Assembly: GCA_963556255.1 (NCBI GenBank)
Contig: OY744607.1
Span: 5,797,319-5,861,318 of the forward strand
Source of the DNA: Allolobophora icterica
Taxonomy: Eukaryota; Annelida; Clitellata; Crassiclitellata; Lumbricidae
Length of the DNA stretch: 64,000 nucleotides
Direction of reading: 5' to 3'
Below, piece after piece: positions 39,339-51,538 of the stretch. Each line of letters begins with the position of its first letter. The first letter of the stretch is position 1. The position numbers and the translations under genes were made by a program. Below the pieces are notes generated by a model. It ran no database searches, was not told the origin of the DNA, and was given only the letters and a program-made list of their open reading frames with translations.

Positions 39339-42300
39339 ATGTCTCTTTCTCGGCAGGGTATTACGCTGAGGTCTCTTTTAGAAAACCCGGAACTGTTGGC
39401 AGAGCCTTTTCAGACAGGTAAGCGATAGAAATTGATCTTGAATTCTTTATGAGAAAATGGTAAGACCGAACACATGGCCATAAAAAGCGATCTCGACAAT
39501 TTTACGAGCCTGCTGCCTTGACCTTTCAGTTTTGCAAGTCATTATCGGCTGATAAGGGGGAACAAATCGTCATCACGAAATCGACCCAAGTTGCGAACTT
39601 TTCGTGTGCAAATGAATAATTAAAAAAAACAGCTGGTAGTCAGGACGAATTTAAACGTTTTTGGACCATTAACCACATCATTTTGTTGAATATTTGCCGT
39701 CACCGTTAAGCAGGTTGATGTTGCTGATCCCACGGTGCCTGCTGTCATCCTTGGTGCCAGAGGGTCGGGACTGGGGTTTTAATGAGTCTCGGGCCTCGGA
39801 AGACCTGGGTTAATTTTGTACGCTCTGCAAAGGGAGTTGGCGGATATACCGAAGATTTTGCTGTAAACTTGAATGTCAAAAGTGATGATTAGTAATAATA
39901 TGTTCGGATTTTCACGACCAGAGGATTTTGGTAATTGTTTCTATAATGATTTTTAAAATTTGCATCAGTGCAGTAAAGGTTTAGTGACTTGCTTGCTTGG
40001 AGGCAATCATAAGTTTTTACTAGCTTAAATAAAAGCAGTACCATATGTTTTGCTAGTTGCCTCCCAGTTAGCGCTTATACTTACTAACCAATGCTTTGTA
40101 ACAGTATATATTGGTACATGAATGCTTACTTTATTGAATTTGGTCAGAGAATTTTTTCAGTTGATGCAACAAAGTTGAAGTTTGTGACTTTGTGCACAGT
40201 TTTGTTGCTGGTAATTACATGTTTTGAAGACTGGCTTTCTAATAGCTTAAAGTTGATTAACAAATTTGTGGTGAATGGTGTGAGTTAATCAGTAAGCCAT
40301 CCTGTACACATCATAATCATTAACCCCAAATTTCTATGAGCGCTACTCGAAGGCTATGCATAGGGCACCAGCTTATTTCCGAGCGCTGCATCATTCATTC
40401 TGAGAATTTATATAGCGCCTCTTGAAGAGACCTACTCAGAGGCAGAGTCAAAGGGATTGTCAAGAGATGTCCAGTGTAAATCCAAAACCGGTTGCCCAAA
40501 AGACCAGAGAGAGGAGGCAGAGATAATGCTGTGGTGAGTTCGTTGAAGATGAAGAAAGCTTGGAAGCCAGAGGATTTAATGGATTAGGGTAGGAATTCTT
40601 GAAGAGGTGAGACAATAGCCACTTGTTACAGTCAATAATTCATGTTCTTGCTGCAAACATTCAATGCCTTGGGTGCCAGTATGTTGATATTAATGCTGGA
40701 ATTAATACTGCATTAGTTTTGAGGAATATAATTTATTGAAGTAAAAATTAGAGAGCTAGAAATGAATTTGTCTTGTGAGTGTGTCTTTGATTATACTAAT
40801 CTGTGTCATTATAATTTAGCGTCAGACAAAGTCAAGGCTCTGGATGATGGAGACGATTGTGTGGCATCACAGTTGGCCTTCCTGGGACCCAACATCTGGG
40901 AACGAACACTTCCGTCAAGTCTAGTTGATCTGAACATCGAAGGTTTTGGAGACTTGGAGACAAATGTTGACTTTAGCGCCTTGCTCGATGCCGATCTACC
41001 CAACTGTCCTCAGATTGACATCGAGGCAATGTTGGCTGGTGTCGAGGTTCCTGCCGCTCATCTACCAGAAAAATTGGCTGTAATTGACAGTGCTTTACTC
41101 CAAGACACCAATCCAGGTGTCAAACAGAACATACCCGGCACCACAGGTAACTTGCTAAACTTGGCATACTTGGTAAATGGCAATGATGAGTTACCTGGAA
41201 GCTCAGATAACTCATTAAAACTTAATTTACCTTAGTTAACTGTAGTTGTTAACTTGCAGAAACATAGTGCTCATAGCCAGTACCTCATGTTACTTGTTAT
41301 AACTTAAGTTCAGGCTTTCTTGATAAGTGATAAGCTTTAATTACCACTCTACCTATCTGATTCTTAGCTGCAAAATTCTATAACAGACGATATGTAATGT
41401 CACTTTATGATACATATAAGGTAGGTGTGTTTCCTTGATTTATCTGGTACGTATCTATATATCTATAAATCTGGATACTTGTAAAGTGCCCTTTAAGAAT
41501 CTGATAAGGGTGCTTAACATGGCAGTCTAATAGAATCTTAAGATGGCTTGAAAATGTCTCTTGAGCTGTCTTTGGCGAAATAGTACGTACATTTCATGAT
41601 GTTAAGTAAACATTTTACAGTAGGTCACTTTGATCTTCAACAGCAAGCTGTCCTAATAAAGAATGTTCAAAAGACATTTTAATTTAAAATGGTAGCTGTT
41701 AAATTTAGTTTTATTGTTTCTCTATAGCTGGTCCTCACAAAAAGAATTCTTCAAAGTCCTGTAGTCCCATTCAGAAAGTTACAGCACCAGAAGTCTTTCC
41801 AAACTCTGTGAACACTCCAACAACTCGCAGCTTCTCTCCACCGCCCGATGAACTGTCGCAGATGTCACAGTTTTCAGGTGAAGAACTTGACTGTTGTTAA
41901 ATTTAAACTGAAAAATGGTAATAAATCAATTATTTGGTAATTGAAGAAGAAGAAGAACAGGCCGTAAGCTGCTGGTGAGAAACAGTTATGGGTATGAAGT
42001 GTTAGCGACTTCTTTTTCACAGCCTCTGCAGATGAGGGTGTGTGTGGCCAGTCCTCCACCTCACTGTCTGAACCTCCCACTGACAGTGTACAACAGTGTA
42101 CTTGTAGCACTTGGTGAGTGATTGGAATGGAAATCATATATTTGATGACAAAAATGTTTAAAAATCTGTATTCTCTTTACATAATTCATTACAAAACTAG
42201 TTTAATAACTAAAATAAAATATTGAAACAGACATTTAATTAATTACCTGACTGGCACAGAAGTACTTTATTGATTATAATTGTAATTTTTCTAATCTCAG

Positions 42301-44130
42301 TCTAAATTAATAATTTCCGGCTCAATTTTCTATAACCTGGGTTTAAATCTATTCTACATCTTGATTTTATCAAAATTCTAAAATAAGATAGGACTTTTGA
42401 AAGAAATAAATGATGTTGTTTATCTAGTAGTGGAAACCACATTTTTTACATCGCATATAATAACAACAAATACACTTCTTAAAACAGAAATTCTCCTTTC
42501 TTTTCAGGTTCAGGAGACGAGACATTTGATCCAAGCAAGAGGGCGTTTTCAGACGAAGAACTGCGACTACAGCCAGTGCTGAAAAAATCTCGAAAGGTGC
42601 GTTACGGCAGAAAGTTTATACACATGGTTTTAATAATTATTTTACCAGGTGTTTCCTGTTTAAGTGCAAAACAACAAAGTGACTTTCAAGTGAGAGACTT
42701 TACCCTTTCAGTTTGTTAGCAAAAGTATTGATAAGAAGTCGTTTATGCGAAACACGTGAGCCCCTGGGAATACACAGTAGGGCAGTAAGCCACACTGTTT
42801 TGATTTTGTAGGGTATTGCAGATTATTTTGACCAGTTTTCAATCCTGTATATGTAGGTGTGTATGTACGTTTACCTGGAGAATCGTATAGGTTGTCTAAA
42901 AAGCTTCTGAAAACGTCCTGTGTTATTCTGAGTGATGTTAATTGAGAATGACAACCGAGGCCTTGGTTAAATTGGAAAGGAATGTGGTTGATCGTTGGCA
43001 AAGTCTGGTTGACGCGTAGAACGTTACTGATGTTGACAGAGTCGCTTCCATCAGAGACAATTGTTGTCCATCTCCATTTTAAAACTTTTATTTGATATTT
43101 TTTTAAAGAATAAACATTTTCTTTGAACTGAAGCCTGTCTGTTTATAATCCTTTCTGGTTACATGTACAGTCATATGGTACAAAAACAAGACATCTGAAC
43201 AGCATCTCTTAAGGAATTTGGTTATCTGGTACACATGATCTTAGCTTAAAAACAGTCCTGTTTCGTCGTGCTGGAGTTAGGAGAACCTCTGAGTAGTCCC
43301 TCTGGAAGAGGTGCTATATAAATGCATGAATGAATAAATGAATGAATGCTTCAATGAACATGATGACTTTGATTAGTAATGACAATCAACTGATGCCTTG
43401 AACATTATAGAAGTTCTTGGTTTGCTCTGCCAGTGATTTCGTGAGGTATTTTAAATGCGCTAGACGGCTAGAGGAAATGTCCAGATACATAACATACATA
43501 CGTTCAATCAGATATACATTACAGTGTGAGATTTGCAGAAAAAAGACTGGGGTGGGTTTAGACTTTGATGAGTTTGATCCATGTGCTAAAATATATGCAC
43601 AATATAATCACACTAGCACAACTGAGGGGTTGGAAATGACCCTGGTAGGGTGTGCAGTGTAGTCTTAACTGTGAGGGTCCTAAGAAAGACTAGGGTTGAA
43701 CAATTTTGTGTATATGTTAATAATTGAACCCCTGACAATTCTCACTCTGTACATAAATACCTGCTTGCATACGTACATACTGTACTATTAAGAACCACTA
43801 GACGCACTTTGTACGCAGGTAAAAATTGCTCATATTTTTTCATATGCTACAGGTTTTGACCCCAAAACCAACGTATCTTTTCAGATATTTGTTCCGGACG
43901 ATTTGAAGGACGACAAGTACTGGGCTCGTCGGATCAAGAACAACACGGCAGCCAAGCGGTCACGCGAGGCACGGCGCCTCAAGGAGAACCAGATAACGAT
44001 GAGAACGGCCTTCCTGGAGAAAGAGAACACGTTCCTGAAGACTGAGCTTCAGCGGGTACTCATAGAAAACGAGAGTCTCAAAAGCCGAGTGGAGAAATAC
44101 GAAGCCACCTCCTGTCAGAAGAATCGCTGA
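39339..44130 (+). CDS. PAR-bZIP transcription factor (HLF/TEF/DBP type), five coding exons
   Basis: Exons 39339-39417, 40820-41146, 41728-41877, 42508-42596 and 43885-44130 join in phase 1, 1, 1 and 0 to give 296 aa, close to HLF (295 in human). These nuclear factors bind D-box sites (TTAYGTAA) as dimers and control circadian and metabolic genes. Visible: [11 protein letters not shown] near the N-terminus, and [16 protein letters not shown], both conserved in HLF. The PAR domain is [20 protein letters not shown] with [18 protein letters not shown]. The basic region is [20 protein letters not shown] (about 229-248), with a leucine-type zipper from [10 protein letters not shown] to VEKYEA. The basic region has Ile, Thr and Glu where vertebrate PAR factors usually have Arg, Met and Asp. 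HLF, TEF and DBP arose by vertebrate duplication, so one name cannot be chosen. Confidence 0.95.
40310..40395 (-). mobile_element. LINE 3'-tail fragment, minus strand
   Basis: ATAATCATTAACCCCAAATT, GAGCGCTACTCGAAGGC and GGGCACCAGCTTATTTCCG are the reverse complement of the GATTAC-tailed family. It lies in bZIP intron 1. Confidence 0.6.
41955..42125 (-). mobile_element. SINE family A in bZIP intron 3
   Basis: GAGAAACAGTTATGGGTATG, AAGTGTTAGCGACTTC, GAGGGTGTGTGTGGCCAGTC and GACAGTGTACAACAGTGTAC match the family. Confidence 0.6.
43885..44130 (+). CDS. PAR-bZIP exon 5: end of PAR, basic region and zipper
   Basis: Begins after TCTTTTCAG with [13 protein letters not shown] and runs to TGA. It holds the entire DNA-binding and dimerisation region in one exon, as in vertebrate PAR genes. 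Base composition is clearly GC-richer than the surrounding introns. Confidence 0.96.
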   Translation: MFVPDDLKDDKYWARRIKNNTAAKRSREARRLKENQITMRTAFLEKENTFLKTELQRVLIENESLKSRVEKYEATSCQKNR

Positions 44131-44305
44131 CAGCTGGAGTGGGACAATGGGCGACGACAATCGTAACTGTGTTGTCAATAAGTAAGTAAGTAAGTATATC
44201 CTTTATTGAACCAACTGCACAATGACATAAGTGTCATAATTAAATAAGGAAGTACAGTAACGTTAAACGAACGTCAAAAATAGTTATTGTGTGTTGGTTA
44301 TACAA

Positions 44306-44311
44306 AATAAA
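44306..44311 (+). terminator. Candidate polyadenylation signal of the bZIP gene
   Basis: AATAAA about 175 bases after the stop; a second AATAAA is at 44798. Between stop and signal is GTAAGTAAGTAAGTATATCC, a repeated-element tail, so the real site could be the later one. Confidence 0.35.
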
Positions 44312-44920
44312 TATACCTTAAAAAGCTAACAGTAACTTGAATAGTGAATTCACCTTGAACAGTGAACACACCTTCAACAGTGAACTAATTACAGAACTGT
44401 TAAATCATTAACAGCTGACCATACATATACCCAAGTTCATACTACACGAATTTAACCGTCTTGCCTTTCTAATAGTTGCATTAATAGTAATTGTAATGAA
44501 ACATATGCATTTATTAGCAAATGTAGTAATACGGTAAATATGACTGTAATATTAGATAGCGTTTTTTGAGGTTATTTGGAACTTTGTGATTGTTAATTTT
44601 GACCCGTAGTTTGCGTTATAATCTTTGAATGTAAATGTAAATGTGCATCATGAATCATGTTTAAGATTGTTTGTAATGTCTGAATAATTTTATGGTTGAA
44701 GTTGTGACAGAACTTAGAAACCTCAATTTTATCTTAATTGTTGCAGAATTTAAGATGCAGACTTTATTATCCGTTTCTTTTTTTAAAAAAATTAGAAAAT
44801 AAATAAATTTCTATTCATTTGATGTCCCTATTTCTTTCTGCATTGTCTTAAATTAAAAATTTTACAATGACGCAAAAATATGCAAACCCAAAACTGGTTT
44901 AATTATTCAACCATGACAAT

Positions 44921-45091
44921 CAGGGGCGTCTACACCATGGAAACCTTGGAGCAAATGCTCCATCCAAGAAATAAGGGGGGAAGATCTGTCTGTGTGTGTC
45001 TGTCACCATTTTACGGGGAGGGCGAGGAAGGGGAAGAGGAAGAAGAAGGGGGGAAGTTGCTCCAATGACTTAGGGGGGGATAGACACCCTT
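44921..45091. mobile_element. 171-bp MITE, CAGGGGCGTCTAC family, copy 1
   Basis: Left end CAGGGGCGTCTACACCATGG, right end GATAGACACCCTT, with exact duplication ATGACAAT (44913-44920 and 45092-45099). The shared interior is CCTTGGAGCAAATGCTCCATCC followed by purine-rich GGGGAGGG runs. Confidence 0.85.
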
Positions 45092-45107
45092 ATGACAATG
45101 ATACATC

Positions 45108-45292
45108 CGCTTGATGCATTGTGGTGTTTTACACCATTGCAGCAACGTATTACACCACAGTTTGTGTATAACACAATTACAGTGGTGTTTTACACCATTA
45201 CAGCAGTGTTTTACATCATTTTGGTGTCATAGACCATCATTTTGGTGTACTACGACATCATTTTATCATGTTACACCATCACAGTTCATTAA
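45108..45292. repeat. Degenerate TGGTGTTTTACACCATTACAGC repeat
   Basis: About eight imperfect copies of a unit of roughly 22 bases, each with the palindrome GGTGTTTTACACC. Confidence 0.7.
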
Positions 45293-45815
45293 ACCATGAA
45301 ATGTGTACTTCTGAACTTTACCTACGTGCTGTAGCAGTTGTCTGTGCTAATTGGGGTTTCATGTGCCAGTGATTAGTTAGCATATTGAATTATAGCATGG
45401 AGTTTAACTTTTACAGTTAGAATATGTGTCTATTGAACATTTGCTGCTCCTATGTAGCACAATCTATTACAGAAAGGTTTTAATGTTTTTAACTGCGTAA
45501 TATAATATAATACAAGGTAGGGGTATTACATATGTGGTGCACAAGTAAAAACAAGTTACGCTGGTGCTATAATAATGCCAACAATGAATTTTGCCAAACT
45601 ATGCGATTAGATGTCGGTCTAAGGGGATTTTGTAGAAATGGTCTTATGTTGATTTTTGTGGTCAAACAAAGCTTTCTAAGCTGCATGGACATTTTTCTGT
45701 TTCTTGTAAGTTGTTTATCAATGCAGGCTGTGAGATTATACGCTAACAGCGTCAAGAGGTTGTTTCTGTTGCTTCCGTTATCTACAACACTACTAGATAT
45801 ATTTACATTAAGCGT

Positions 45816-45992
45816 AAGGGGCGTCTACACCATAGAAACCTTGGAGCAAATGCTCCATCCAAGAAATGGGGGAGGGGGAGATCTGTCAGTGTGTGTGCCA
45901 CCATTTTAGGTTTTAGGGGACGGGGAGGGGGAAGAAGAGGGGAAATGGGAAGTTGCTCCAATGACTTTGGGGGTGGGAAATGGACGCCCCTG
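45816..45992. mobile_element. MITE, CAGGGGCGTCTAC family, copy 2
   Basis: AAGGGGCGTCTACACCATAG to GGACGCCCCTG with the family interior. No target duplication can be matched, so one edge may have decayed. Confidence 0.7.
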
Positions 45993-46499
45993 GGTGTTTC
46001 CCAATACTCCTTAATGTTTCTTGGTGTTTCCCAATGTTTCTTGAATGAACGAGTTAAAGAACGGACGGAAGAAAGGAAAGACGAATCCACAGTTAAAAGA
46101 ATGAACGAATGTAGTGAAGGGATGAATAGATAGATGGATGAATGACTGGATGGATAGAGGAATAAGTGGATAAATAATTGAATAACTGCTTTTCGTTTCT
46201 GTTTGTTGTACACCAATGAATGAAAACATTTGCAAAATTTCATGCAGAATCTTTGTCAGATGAATATAAGTCATTCTGTTTTCGTCAGCACTAAAAGCCA
46301 CCATCAATGTCTCGATAAAGAAGTAGAATTCAGTCTCCATTTTCATAACTGTAAGAACTTCTGTGTCAGCGTCTGTGTCTCATGAGTAGCGATTGCGCAG
46401 TAGCGGCTGCCTGTTCGTTGATGATTTGGGATATGATTCCACACTGTAACTCTTCCCGTCTGATCTACACTTCTATGAGCCTCCTTCTAATCCCTCGGC

Positions 46500-47100
46500 T
46501 CGTTACAACCCACGACAAAATAAACAACAAAACAAACAACCCACGACAAAATAAACAGCACATAACAAAATAAACAACAAACATATAACAAGAGACAAAA
46601 TAAAACAAAAAGACAAACTAAACGGCACATGACACAAAAAAACAAAAAACACACAACAAAGTAAAAATAAACTAACACTACAAAGCATTTAGATTTTGCA
46701 TTTGTATTTAGTTTAACGACAAAAGAAACAACAGCAAACAACAAAGGACAAAATAAACAACAAAATAAAGAACAAAACAAACGCGAAAGTAAACAACAAA
46801 CGACAAAATAAACAAAATAAACAACAAAACAAACAAGACAAAAACACAAAAACTACACAAAGGGCTTACGGGATTCTAAGCCACGCCAGGGGCCCCCTGC
46901 CTAAACGAGCTTACGGGAGATTAAGCCACGCCAGAGGCTCAGCAGGGGTGTAGTTTTTGATTATTTTGTCTTGATTGTTTTGTTGTCTATTTTGTTACTT
47001 TGTCGGTTGTTGTTTGCTTTCATGTCTGTTTTGTTGTTTACTTTGTTGTTTACTTTGTCATTTGTTGTTTGCTTTGTTGCTTGTTTTGTCGCTAAACTAA
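46500..47100. repeat. Low-complexity AC/GT arms around a duplicated GC-rich core
   Basis: A/C-rich CAACAAAATAAA repeats (46500-46860) and T/G-rich TTGTTTTGTTG repeats (46945-47090) form a loose inverted repeat. Between them (46861-46940) is a twice-repeated GAGCTTACGGGA-TTAAGCCACGCCAG unit. The many open frames in it are compositional artefacts. Confidence 0.7.
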
Positions 47101-47379
47101 ACACAAATACTTCAATCTAAATACTTATAAAAAACTAAATACAAATACACTAAAAAAACTAAAAACAAATAAAAAACTAAATACAAACACAAATCGAACA
47201 CCACACCCTATACACAATCCCGACAATACGGAGCCACAGAGCAACCATCCCATCGCCCATCCTCCTCAAGCAGGAAACTTACGGCCAGAAAATCCAAAGG
47301 CACCTATCGAAACACAGTAAAATAATGTTTTGTTTTCCCAGACTTGAAATGAGACTTAGAGTCAGTCGTTTGATTGGAC

Positions 47380-47605
47380 CGAGGGAAGATTTTGGTTTAA
47401 CTTTGAGCTCGGCTGTTGGAGGAAGGATCTTTTGTTGTACTTGCAGTCGGATCCTTTGAAGCTTGATCCTTTGAAGCATGACTTTTGGCTGAATTTGAGC
47501 TTGGTGGATCTGTTGAAGTAAGATCTATTGTTAGAATTATGTTTGGATCCTTTGAAGCACCATGTGGCTGGATCTTTGGGATGATTGTTGACTGGACTTT
47601 GCATG
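47380..47605. repeat. Degenerate GGATCCTTTGAAGC repeat
   Basis: Several imperfect copies of GGATC(C)TTTGAAG(C/T) with AGATC variants. The 80-codon minus-strand frame across it is rich in Lys, Ser and Phe and has no recognisable domain. Confidence 0.55.
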
Positions 47606-48490
47606 ATTGTCAGCGGCAGAGATTCTGTGTTCGTCTGCTTTGCACTGTCTGCTTTCAGATCTGAGCAGATCTGAAATCCATGTCTTTTTATATTTTATTT
47701 AAATTTTTTTCGGTTTTGGTCGTTTCTTCTGCCTCTTTGGCGTAATAGAAGTGGTTCATGACCGATGGCTGGACCTTCTACAGAAACCCTCGTATGATTG
47801 TCAGTAGCAGAGGTTCTGTGTTCGTCTGCTTTGTGTTGTATGCTTTCATATCTGAACAGATGTTGCTGGAATTCAGTAGGCCTATATGGTGTTGGATGAG
47901 TTCTTTAGCTTCTGGGTGTTGCTGGGCAGATCCATTTGGTCCAGGATATAGATTTACAGGTCCTTTTTTAAAGCAGTTGAACAGGCTCCTGTTGATGGCT
48001 CCTACCATCAACAAATTCACACCACAATAATACCATCACAAATACCATCAATTCACCAATTTTAAATTGACATTATAAAATTTAGACAGTCGACTTAAGA
48101 TTAATTCAACATCAGTCTGTCACCCGATCAGTTAATTTCTAATCTCAGTTCAGCTGAGGGGTATAATTAGGCCTACACAGGCAACTTAATCTGCAAACAG
48201 GTAAGGTGAGGCAAATGTAAATTTAAATGTAAATTTAATACAGTTAACATGGTACACTTCATCAAGTTTAGCATATTGGCAGCTATTCCTACTAGGGATA
48301 TTTTAAAGTTAATCATCTTTTGGTAGTAATTGAAAACTTAAGAGATTCCCTTAAAATTTCCCAATAAGATTTAAACACTTTTGACTAAGTGTTATCTGCT
48401 ATCATTGCCACTGCAACTGCACCTGTTTTGTGAAGGGAAAAGTGAAATGAGAAGCAAAGAAACAAGACGAAATACTTTAAAGCCACCTAC

Positions 48491-48621
48491 CTAGAACACA
48501 GTTTCAGAGCAGTGCTGCCATCTGGCAGATGAATAGTTAACTCTTGATCCTCTGGTGACGATGCTGTATTTGCTGCTGCTGAAGGTCCATTCATTTCGTC
48601 TGGTTCCTGAGCAGTGAACAT
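48491..48621 (-). CDS. Possible exon of an unrecognised minus-strand gene
   Basis: From the ATG at 48621 it reads MFTAQEPDEMNG, an Ala/Ser-rich stretch, then ELTIHLPDGSTALKLCS, ending at a good donor (TCTAG/GTAGGTGG). An acceptor-like TTGCACAG lies 13 bases upstream of the ATG, so it may be an internal exon. Codon use is gene-like, but I recognise no family and find no partner exon in the right phase, so this may be chance. Confidence 0.25.
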
Positions 48622-49058
48622 GGAATCGGAGGAGCTGTGCAACAGCCAAACGTAATTCCTGTGTAGAGATTTTCGATCATTATTATTCTACACTTAGCTA
48701 CGTCATACACGGCCTGCTTCTGTCAATCTTCTGGGTCCGGAAACCCTCGGTCTAAGTGAGAAGTCGGCCTCTGGCCAACCACCATGGCGATGGATTCAAT
48801 TAGACCCGGGTAGCGAGCGACAACTCCACAATACACTTCAATCCTTACCTAATATATTTGGCTGCAATGCTACCAGCCTACCAACCATCTATCGCTGGTC
48901 TTTACTTTCATTAGATAACAACTAAATCATAATTAGCCATGTTTACGTGTTGCTTGTCCATTAGTTTTGCTTAAGTATTAAAACATTTTCACACTTTATC
49001 AACCATCCAAGAACTTAGTGGAACGACGAACAATCACTTTCTAAATAATTAATACAGA
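48622..49058. other. Intergenic, nothing recognised
   Basis: Unique AT-rich sequence without a repeat or open frame that I can support. Confidence 0.4.
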
Positions 49059-49442
49059 CAGTGTGGGAATTATATAAAAAAAAGACTAGGGGGTTTGAAC
49101 ATTTTATCCGTATTTTACAAACTGATGTCAACGAAATTTGAAAGCAGCTGATTTCAACACTACCAGTTTTGCAAGTCAGACTCGAATCAAAATCAATTTC
49201 TTTGTTGATAAAATTAAAAAAATGCATACATTGTGTACCATGGAAATGTTTTCTCGATCTTTGTCAAAAACTCAGAGTCAAATAATGCTAAACCACACTA
49301 GCACAACTGATGGGGTTGGAAACTACCCACCCCCCGAGGGATGTGCAGTAAAGACTTATCTGGGTGGTCCTAAAAAAGACTAGGAGGGTTGAACCCCCCA
49401 ATCCCCCCGATAAAATTCCCACCCACTGCACCCAGGGCCCTG
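49059..49442. mobile_element. Probable hAT MITE of about 384 bp
   Basis: Left CAGTGTGGGAATTATA; right TAAAATTCCCACCCACTG plus CACCCAGGGCCCTG. AATACAGA (49051-49058) and AATGCAGA (49443-49450) are a 7 of 8 target duplication. A relative near 43600-43720 shares CACTAGCACAACTGA and GTGCAGT...AGACTAGG. Confidence 0.6.
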
Positions 49443-49826
49443 AATGCAGAGAAAAAAGTGAAATGTCTTACTCGGATATTCGCTTCCGTGGTCGCATAGG
49501 TAGGCTAGCTATAGCATTCTGCTCGTTGTGCTGTTTTCTTGCTGGCTGCGGTTGCTTCAAACGTCGACCATACTGAAATTCTTGCTCATTAAGAAGATTT
49601 CAAAATGTCGAGATCTCTTGACGTTTTTGTTCCTTCGAAGATTTCCAACGTCGTCTGTCTGCCAATTTTATTCGAAGATTCAAATATCGACTGCCTTAAA
49701 ATTCTTGCTCACTCGAATATAATATTTTAGAGCGTAGAACGTCGTCGACCGTCATGTTTTCGCGAATTGAGAAATATTACACCATCATCCCACCATGGCA
49801 ACGTTTATATTGAAAGATGACGTAAG

Positions 49827-51014
49827 CAGTGTTACCACTCATAAAAAATGAAAAACCCAAGTTAGGACATTGACAAAACCCAAGAAAACCCAAGGTGGTT
49901 TTTCTGCAGACTTTTTAAATTAATAAACGCATTATAAGATAAAATGTAATAAAATATAATGCAATTGCACCAATTCCTGTAATAGAAATGTTCTACCTTT
50001 CATTTTACAACTTTATGGGTAATCGTTAATTGCTAAAGTTATTAGTAAATATTCAGAGCAAATTAAAAATGTTTATATACATGTTTTTATTTTCATCAAA
50101 GTCCGAAACACGTGAATTATTACTTCTATCGCACATTTGATTTATTTTTAAAAACAAGAATAAAGATAAAAGACCATGAAACTCATAGGAGGGGCCCCTG
50201 GATTTTACAAATATTGAAAAAAAATAAAATCTTATGATTATTATAACAGTCCCAACACGATTTTCAATGCGAAAAAACACTTCATTAGGGGCCTACTTAT
50301 GTACAGTTTCTTGATCAATATTTAGTTTTAAATTTTTTTTCTATGCAGATTTTGTGTATATGCACAAACGTCATTCTGCCTCCCCCTAAAAAATATGCCT
50401 CCTAAAAAATTTCGCCCACGGTGAAAAAAATCCTGCGGACGCCCATGGTGAAACTTATGTACAGTTTCTTGATCAATATTTAGTTTTAAATTTTTTTTCT
50501 ATGCAGATTTTGTGTATATGCACAAACGTCATTCTGCCTCCCCCTAAAAAATTTGCCTCCTAAAAAATTTCGCCCACGCTGAAAAAAATCCTGCGGACGC
50601 CCATGGTGAAACTCAAAATATTATATCTGAAGTTTTAAAAAAAGAGCAAGGGTTGATTACTTCGGGAAAACTTCCGAAAAAGTACAGTCTGAATCTGCAG
50701 TTTCCTTTAGTTGTTAGAGTTATATTTTCCAAATATGGCAGTACAGTAGAATAGCAACTTTAGTCTTTAGAGTTATATGTTAAATATAGCAATAGATTAG
50801 TATGACATGCTGGTACACATATTGCGCCATTTATTTATTGACAAATCATCCAGACTGTTGCAAAAATTGATTAAAATAATGAAAAATAGGGTTTCAATGA
50901 AACAAGACAAAACCCAAGCAAAAAACCCAAGGTCACCAGGAAAAAACCCCATTTCCCAAGGTCGGATTAAAAAACCCAAGATCTTGTGAAAAAACCCAAG
51001 GAGTGGTAACGCTG
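49827..51014. mobile_element. 1.19-kb hAT-type element with internal duplication
   Basis: Ends CAGTGTTACCACTC and GAGTGGTAACGCTG, exact duplication GACGTAAG (49819-49826 and 51015-51022). Both arms carry AAAACCCAAG repeats. The middle holds a second element starting near 50187 (CATAGGAGGGGCCCC) and ending GCGGACGCCCATG at about 50608. Its last 158 bases occur twice in tandem (from 50295 and 50453). Confidence 0.9.
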
Positions 51015-51146
51015 GACGTAAGATAAACAGCCCAAATATGACTTAATCGTTTCAGATAACGTTATCACGAGAACGCAAAATTTAATGACGTATTCATAAT
51101 GAGAATTGGCGGCCAGTGTTGCTACAGCTGGTTTTATAACTAGATC

Positions 51147-51312
51147 CAGGGGCGTCTACACCATAGAAACCTTGAAGCAAATGCTCTATCCAAGAAATGG
51201 GGGGATCTGTCAGTGTGTATGCCACCATTTTAGGGGGAAGGAACGGGGAGGGGGAAGAAGAGGGGGAAAGGGACGTTGCTCCAGTGACTTAGGAGGGAGA
51301 TAGACGCCTCTG
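51147..51312. mobile_element. MITE, CAGGGGCGTCTAC family, copy 3
   Basis: CAGGGGCGTCTACACCATAG to GATAGACGCCTCTG with the family interior. The flanks ACTAGATC and GGAACCGT do not match, so the target duplication is lost or rearranged. Confidence 0.75.
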
Positions 51313-51456
51313 GGAACCGTTGATATTTGGAAGCAACGTTCGTTTTGCCTGCGCTGACTACAGTGATCACCAGATGCCATCAGCGATCCATTTCTGGGGC
51401 CCAATGAAATAGGTTTTCAGAGTAAATTTACAGAATTTCGCTACGATTACGAGATC

Positions 51457-51487
<31 letters not shown>

Positions 51488-51538
51488 GTGATCTGAACCT
51501 GTCCTCACATTAGTCAGTCATGCAGAACCAGAGGCGTA

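Noticed and set aside
46011..46346. Minus-strand frame beginning MKMETEFYFFIETLMVAF
   Set aside because: The first 45 codons look somewhat protein-like, but the frame continues into ATCC-repeat sequence and no phase-compatible exon was found nearby.
46487..46849. Cys/Phe/Val-rich minus-strand frame
   Set aside because: Translation of CAACAAAATAAA low-complexity sequence.
51147..51312. Target-site duplication for the third CAGGGGCGTCTAC MITE
   Set aside because: The flanking 8-mers do not match, so I call the element by similarity only.
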